Source of the DNA: Selenomonas sp963544755
Lineage (GTDB): Bacteria > Bacillota > Negativicutes > Selenomonadales > Selenomonadaceae
Assembly (NCBI GenBank): GCA_963544755.1
Contig: CAUUGH010000001.1
Location: forward strand, 66,067-130,066
DNA length: 64,000 nucleotides
Direction of reading: 5' to 3'
The notes under the pieces are model-generated. The model worked only from the letters and a program-made list of their open reading frames with translations. It searched no databases and had not been told where the DNA came from. How positions within the stretch are numbered: position 1 is the stretch's first letter; each line of letters starts with the position of its first letter. Shown piece after piece: positions 59,826 to 64,000 of the stretch. Made by a program: the position numbers and the translations under genes.

Positions 59826-61679
59826 ATGGTCAAATTAGCGCAGGAGCTGCTAAAAAGCGTAGAAAAGCCGGCTCGCTACACGGGCGGCGAGTACAATACG
59901 CAGCCAAAGGATCCCAAAACCGTCGCTTGCAGCGTCGCGCTAGCGATGGCAGATGTCTATGAGGTCGGTATGTCAAACCTTGGACTTAAAATTCTCTATG
60001 AGATATTAAACCGCCGCGCTGATGTCGCGGCGGAACGTGTTTATGCCCCTTGGCTTGATATGGAAAAAGAGATGCGCCGCCTTTTTATACCGCTCTTTTC
60101 TCTGGAAACCTTTCGCGAAATATCCACATTTGACATCCTTGGCTTTTCCCTGCAATATGAGCTTCTTATCACAAATACGCTCAATATGCTCGATCTTTCC
60201 GGCATACCGCTTCATGCAAAAGAGCGCACTAAAGAGCATCCCTTCGTCGTTGGCGGCGGTCCTTGTGTCTACAACACAGAGCCTATCGCTACCTTTTTTG
60301 ATTTTTTCGTTTTAGGAGATGGCGAAGAAATCGTCGTTGATGTTTGTAAAGAGCTAATCGCATGGAAAAAAGAAGGTCGCCCGGGCAAAAGACGCGGCTT
60401 TCTTCGCCGCGTCGCTAAAATTGCCGGCGTTTATGTACCATCTTTTTACGCGCCCGAATACGATGCTGTAGGTATGTTTACAAAGCTTAATATCCTTGAC
60501 GAAGCGGCGCCGTCGCAAATTTATCGGCGCGTCGTCAAAAACCTTGATGCCGCGCCATTTTTAGAAAAACCCGTCGTACCTTATATTGGCATCGTCCATG
60601 ATCGTCTAATGCTCGAACTGTTCCGTGGCTGCACACGCGGCTGCCGCTTTTGCCAAGCCGGCATGGCGTATCGCCCCGTGCGTGAGCGGCGCATGAAAAC
60701 ACTAAAGCATTTAGCACATGCACTTTTTGACTCTACAGGCTACAATGAAATGTCTTTAACGTCACTTTCTTCGGCAGATTATTCTTGTCTTTCGCCGCTA
60801 GTAGATGAGCTTCTTTTAGAAACAAAAGGCGAGCGCGTAAGTTTTTCGCTGCCGTCATTACGTATCGACAGCTTTTCTTTAGAAATCGCCGAGCGTTTGC
60901 AGCAAGTGCGAAAAAGCGGTCTGACCTTTGCACCTGAAGCAGGTACGCAGCGTCTAAGAGATGTCATCAATAAAAACGTGACGGAATTAGATCTTCTTCG
61001 CTCTGTGCGTACAGCTTTTGAGCAAGGCTTTAAGACAATAAAACTCTACTTTATGATGGGGTTGCCGACCGAGCGCGACGAAGATATTATAGGCATCGCT
61101 GATCTTGCACAAAAAGTCGTCAATTGCTATAAAGAAGTCAAAAAAAAGCGTGGCGTAAAGGTCACAGTAGCCGTTTCTTGCTTTGTACCTAAAGCATACA
61201 CGCCGTTTCAATGGTTCGCACAAGTGACACAAGAAGAATTTGAAAGAAAGCAGCAGCTTTTAAAAGACAACATAAAAGACCGCGCCATCTCCTTTCACTA
61301 TCATGACGCACGCGCAAGTGTCCTTGAAGGCGCACTTTCTCGTGGTGATCGAAGGCTTGCCGCTGTTATTGAAACAGCGTGGAAAAACGGCGCGAAATTC
61401 GATGGCTGGACCGATCAATTCAAATACGACATATGGCAAGAAGCTTTTCAAAGCTGCGGCATCAAGCCGGAATTTTACAGCAGACGCACACGCGACTTAG
61501 ACGAAGCGCTGCCTTGGGCGCACACAAGCCCCGGCGTTTCACAAGAATTTTTGCGCCGCGAGTGGCAGCAAGCGCAAAAAGCGGCGCTAACGCCGGACTG
61601 TCGCCGCAACTCGTGTGCAAGATGCGGCGTTTGTCCAACACTTGACTGTAGCGTCGTCGATTGGAGGGAAAAAGCATGA
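59826..61679 (+). CDS. TIGR03960 family B12-binding/radical SAM protein
   Basis: A 617-aa radical SAM protein of the TIGR03960 family, encoded with a TIGR03936 partner in many Firmicutes; the reaction is unknown but a tRNA or RNA modification has been suggested. It has a B12-binding-like N-terminal domain (MSNLGLKILYEILN), the SAM cluster motif CTRGCRFCQAG near residue 270, and GLTFAPEAGTQRLRDVI. The C-terminus has extra cysteines CRRNSCARCGVC for another cluster. Overlaps the next gene by 4 bases. Confidence 0.92.
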   Translation: MVKLAQELLKSVEKPARYTGGEYNTQPKDPKTVACSVALAMADVYEVGMSNLGLKILYEILNRRADVAAERVYAPWLDMEKEMRRLFIPLFSLETFREISTFDILGFSLQYELLITNTLNMLDLSGIPLHAKERTKEHPFVVGGGPCVYNTEPIATFFDFFVLGDGEEIVVDVCKELIAWKKEGRPGKRRGFLRRVAKIAGVYVPSFYAPEYDAVGMFTKLNILDEAAPSQIYRRVVKNLDAAPFLEKPVVPYIGIVHDRLMLELFRGCTRGCRFCQAGMAYRPVRERRMKTLKHLAHALFDSTGYNEMSLTSLSSADYSCLSPLVDELLLETKGERVSFSLPSLRIDSFSLEIAERLQQVRKSGLTFAPEAGTQRLRDVINKNVTELDLLRSVRTAFEQGFKTIKLYFMMGLPTERDEDIIGIADLAQKVVNCYKEVKKKRGVKVTVAVSCFVPKAYTPFQWFAQVTQEEFERKQQLLKDNIKDRAISFHYHDARASVLEGALSRGDRRLAAVIETAWKNGAKFDGWTDQFKYDIWQEAFQSCGIKPEFYSRRTRDLDEALPWAHTSPGVSQEFLRREWQQAQKAALTPDCRRNSCARCGVCPTLDCSVVDWREKA

Positions 61680-62356
61680 AGCTTCGCGCACTCTTAACGA
61701 AGAGCGAAGAAATACGCTTTATCTCGCATCTAGATTATGCCGCGCTCATCGAGCGTGCGATCCGCCGCGCTAAACTGCCTGTTGCCTACTCTGAGGGCTT
61801 TAATCCGCACATGAAAATAGCTTTTGCCTCAGCACTTGCCGTAGGCATAACAAGCCAGGCGGAAGTTATGGATATAGAGCTTGTGCGCCCTGTTAGTCAA
61901 CCGGAAGCTTGGGATAAATTCGCCGCCGCGCTAGTGCCGGGCGTTAGTCTTTTGCGTCTTGTCCCCTACGAAAAAAAGGTAAAATCGCTGATGGCAGCGG
62001 TTGATCTGGCAAAATATTGTGTGCGCCTGCCATATAAAGACAGCAAAGAAGCAGCGTGCGCCGTCATTGCCAACTTTTTTGCTGCACCTTGCGCCATCTA
62101 TCGCCGCACGATGCCAAAAAAGACACGCGAGATCGATGCCAAAGCATATATTAAAAAAATTCATGCAGAAAAAGAAAAAACAGACCTGCTGCTCTCGCTT
62201 GCCATCGCCATCACACCTTCTGGCAGCATAAAACCTAGCGAAGCCATCGAGCTTTTCAGGCAAAAATTTGGCTTATGTGTAGAGCCAAACGAGGCGAAGA
62301 TACATCGAACAGCACTGCTTTCCGGCGGCAAAGACCTCTTTTGCCTCATTGAGTAA
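61676..62356 (+). CDS. TIGR03936 family protein (DUF2344)
   Basis: A 226-aa protein of the DUF2344/TIGR03936 family, which is nearly always encoded beside, or fused to, TIGR03960 radical SAM proteins. It begins MKLRALLTKSEEIRFISHLD and has AYSEGFNPHMKIAFASALAVG. ATG 61676 follows GGAGG by 8 bases and overlaps the previous stop. It is probably a partner subunit; no catalytic residues can be assigned. Confidence 0.92.
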   Translation: MKLRALLTKSEEIRFISHLDYAALIERAIRRAKLPVAYSEGFNPHMKIAFASALAVGITSQAEVMDIELVRPVSQPEAWDKFAAALVPGVSLLRLVPYEKKVKSLMAAVDLAKYCVRLPYKDSKEAACAVIANFFAAPCAIYRRTMPKKTREIDAKAYIKKIHAEKEKTDLLLSLAIAITPSGSIKPSEAIELFRQKFGLCVEPNEAKIHRTALLSGGKDLFCLIE

Positions 62357-62382
62357 GGGCTTATCTACATGGAGTTGATGTG

Positions 62383-63822
62383 ATGAAAACCATTTTGGTA
62401 AACTCTACCCCCGAAGAAACACGCATGGCGATCATAGCAAATGATGAACTCTTAGCAGTAGAGGTCGAAAGAGAATCCAAAACACATCTCGTTGGCAATA
62501 TCTACAAAGGGCAAGTGCAAAACGTCCTGCCGGGTATGCAGGCAGCTTTCGTTGACATCGGTTGGGAAAAAAATGCTTTTATATACATTGGCGACAGTTT
62601 TTCGCGTGAAGGCACAAAAAGAGCGGTGCCTAAAACACCCGTCCATATTGGTCAAAAGCTGGCTGTACAAATAACCAAAGATGCCATAGGCACAAAAGGG
62701 CCGCGTGCGACGCTTAATCTTTCGATCCCCGGAAGAAATGTCGTTCTCATGCCAAAAGCCGCCTACATCGGCATTTCGCGCCGCATCGAAGAAGATGAAG
62801 AACGTGCGCGCTTAAAAGAAATCGCCGCCGACATCTGCCCTTCGGGCATGGGCTTAATTATCCGCACGGCAGCACACGGACAAACAAAAGAGAGCTTTCA
62901 AGAAGACGTAGATCGCCTGGTGCGCCTTTGGCAAGCCTTGCAAGCGAAAAATCAAATGGCAAAAGCCCCCACGCTTTTATATCGCGATGCCGATCTCATC
63001 GTGAGAATGGTGCGTGACTTTTTTACCGAAGCTGTCGATGCCCTTTACATCGACGATATTAGATCATATAAACGCATAAGAGAGCTTGTTGGATCCATCT
63101 TGCCGGCACTAAAAGATCGCGTCTACCTCTACGAAGAGAGCGAGCCGCTTTTTCGTCGCTACGGTATAGAAAAAGAAATCGAACATCTCGGCGATCGTGA
63201 AGTAGCGTTAGCTTCCGGTGGCTCTATTGTCATAGACAAGACAGAAGCACTGACCGCCATCGACGTAAACACAGGCAGCTACGTTGGTAAAGCAAACTTT
63301 AGCGATACGGTATACAAAACGAACCTTGAAGCAGCAGCAGAAATCTTAAAGCAGATACGCTTAAGAGATATTGGCGGCATCATCTTGGTAGACTTTATAG
63401 ACATGGATAACGACGAGCAAAAAGAAAAACTGCTCGCCTTTTTGCGTGAGCGCGTGCGCCTTGATCGAACAAAGACGAATATCGTTGACATCACAGCACT
63501 TGGTCTAATCGAGATAACACGCAAGAAATCAAGGCAAAACATTGAAAGCATCATCTACAGCACCTGTCCTTACTGTAACGGCAAAGGCAGAGTAAAATCG
63601 CCTGAAACCATCGCCATTAAAATCTGCCGCGATATTCGCCGCCTAGAAAGCAAGGCACACGCTGCTGTTTATGAAATCGAATTGGCAAGCCATATCGCCG
63701 GTGCCATCGAAAAAGCCGAGCCTTTAGCAAACCTTGCCGCCGAACTTGCAATAAAAATTGTTATCGTGCCAAAAGATAACATGGCGCAAGAAAGCTATAC
63801 GATCTTGGTAAAAGAAGCTTGA
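62383..63822 (+). CDS. rng: Ribonuclease E/G family protein
   Basis: Endoribonuclease of the RNase G type that processes rRNA and mRNA 5' monophosphate ends. The 479-aa protein has an N-terminal S1 domain (VGNIYKGQVQNVLPGMQAAF), RNase H-like and 5' sensor regions, the catalytic Asp in LTAIDVNTGSYVG and in IILVDFIDMDN, and the zinc-link CPYCNGKG. It lacks the C-terminal scaffold of RNase E. ATG 62383 follows GGAG by 8 bases. Commonly followed by rplU-rpmA. Confidence 0.95.
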   Translation: MKTILVNSTPEETRMAIIANDELLAVEVERESKTHLVGNIYKGQVQNVLPGMQAAFVDIGWEKNAFIYIGDSFSREGTKRAVPKTPVHIGQKLAVQITKDAIGTKGPRATLNLSIPGRNVVLMPKAAYIGISRRIEEDEERARLKEIAADICPSGMGLIIRTAAHGQTKESFQEDVDRLVRLWQALQAKNQMAKAPTLLYRDADLIVRMVRDFFTEAVDALYIDDIRSYKRIRELVGSILPALKDRVYLYEESEPLFRRYGIEKEIEHLGDREVALASGGSIVIDKTEALTAIDVNTGSYVGKANFSDTVYKTNLEAAAEILKQIRLRDIGGIILVDFIDMDNDEQKEKLLAFLRERVRLDRTKTNIVDITALGLIEITRKKSRQNIESIIYSTCPYCNGKGRVKSPETIAIKICRDIRRLESKAHAAVYEIELASHIAGAIEKAEPLANLAAELAIKIVIVPKDNMAQESYTILVKEA

Positions 63823-63832
63823 AGAGCTAAAA

Positions 63833-63923
63833 TTTTAGGCAAATACTGATAAAATGAAGTCGCCTGGATTTATCTAGCCTGGATGTGTGAAGATGGGCGG
63901 CTAAATTTATCGGAAGCTTCCTA
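63833..63923. repeat. Short inverted-repeat element, copy D
   Basis: Arms TTTTAGGCAAATACTGATAAA (63833-63853) and TTTATCGGAAGCTTCCTA (63906-63923), with an internal GTGTGAAGATGGGCGGCT like copies B and C. Confidence 0.7.
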
Positions 63924-63924
63924 C

Positions 63925-63953
63925 TTGCTTTTCTTTTCTATCTATGCTAAAAT
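63925..63953 (+). promoter_or_regulatory. Promoter, probably of rplU, with leader to window end
   Basis: TTGCTT at 63925-63930, 17 bp, TAAAAT at 63948-63953. The sequence CACGG...CCCTGTG at 63959-64000 can form a closing stem and may be an L21 leader. The identity of the gene is inferred from rng-rplU synteny only. Confidence 0.55.
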
Positions 63954-64000
63954 TTTTCACGGTGTCTATATAACGCACGCGCACTGATGTTTGCCCTGTG

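Overview
The window looks like a chromosomal segment from a Negativicutes bacterium (a Firmicute with an outer membrane). Housekeeping genes, gene order and Shine-Dalgarno sequences are Firmicutes-like: tsaE-tsaB-rimI-tsaD, mreBCD-PBP2-minCDE-rodA, a TIGR03960/TIGR03936/rng block, and many TTG or GTG starts behind strong ribosome binding sites. A two-partner-secretion outer-membrane transporter (TpsB) and the use of MinE point to a diderm cell. The class assignment is inference; I do not assign a genus.

Layout. 1-930: an AT-rich, truncated cytosine-5 DNA methyltransferase. 1020-9370 (minus): ABC-F ATPase, recD2, comF, thiE, and the tRNA t6A genes tsaE, tsaB, tsaD with rimI. 9673-13137: an Asp23 protein, two DUF4234 membrane proteins, a DUF2752 protein and a MATE exporter. 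13396-25398: a PMCA-type calcium ATPase followed by a large Ter stress operon, with four TerD-family proteins, an AIM24/TIGR00266 protein, and a biosynthetic module of C-C bond lyase, ATP-grasp, PRTase-TRSP, PRTase-PELOTA and HAD. 25513-27236: a GNAT acetyltransferase and phosphopentomutase. 27333-31547: a short flagellin, divergent from a zinc dehydrogenase and an OGT-like glycosyltransferase. 31627-37520: gyrA, rpsT and a glcD-glcF 2-hydroxyacid oxidation pair.

37705-44510 holds what I consider the most interesting system. A divergent AgrC-like histidine kinase and LytTR response regulator are flanked by three promoters that share one architecture: two direct repeats of a CCACTTT-type box, 20-21 bp apart, with the proximal box starting exactly 18 bp upstream of the -35 start and a 17-bp -35/-10 spacer. 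These promoters drive a tiny secreted protein with DEDGNY repeats, a three-gene lipoprotein/secreted/membrane operon, and the TpsB transporter. This reads as a complete local LytTR regulon controlling envelope and secreted functions.

44687-49827: ftsZ, small basic protein gene sbp, secG, upp, glyA and a four-cluster ferredoxin-like protein. 50077-63822: an ArsB/NhaD-type transporter with a structured leader, then the cell-shape, division-site and RNA-processing block radC-mreBCD-PBP2-minCDE-rodA-TIGR03960-TIGR03936-rng. The window ends in a promoter and leader that probably belong to rplU.

A family of short intergenic inverted-repeat elements (arms near TTAAGGAA-CACTGATAA) is scattered through the window: five copies plus one half-copy. 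I saw no tRNA, rRNA, CRISPR array or insertion sequence.
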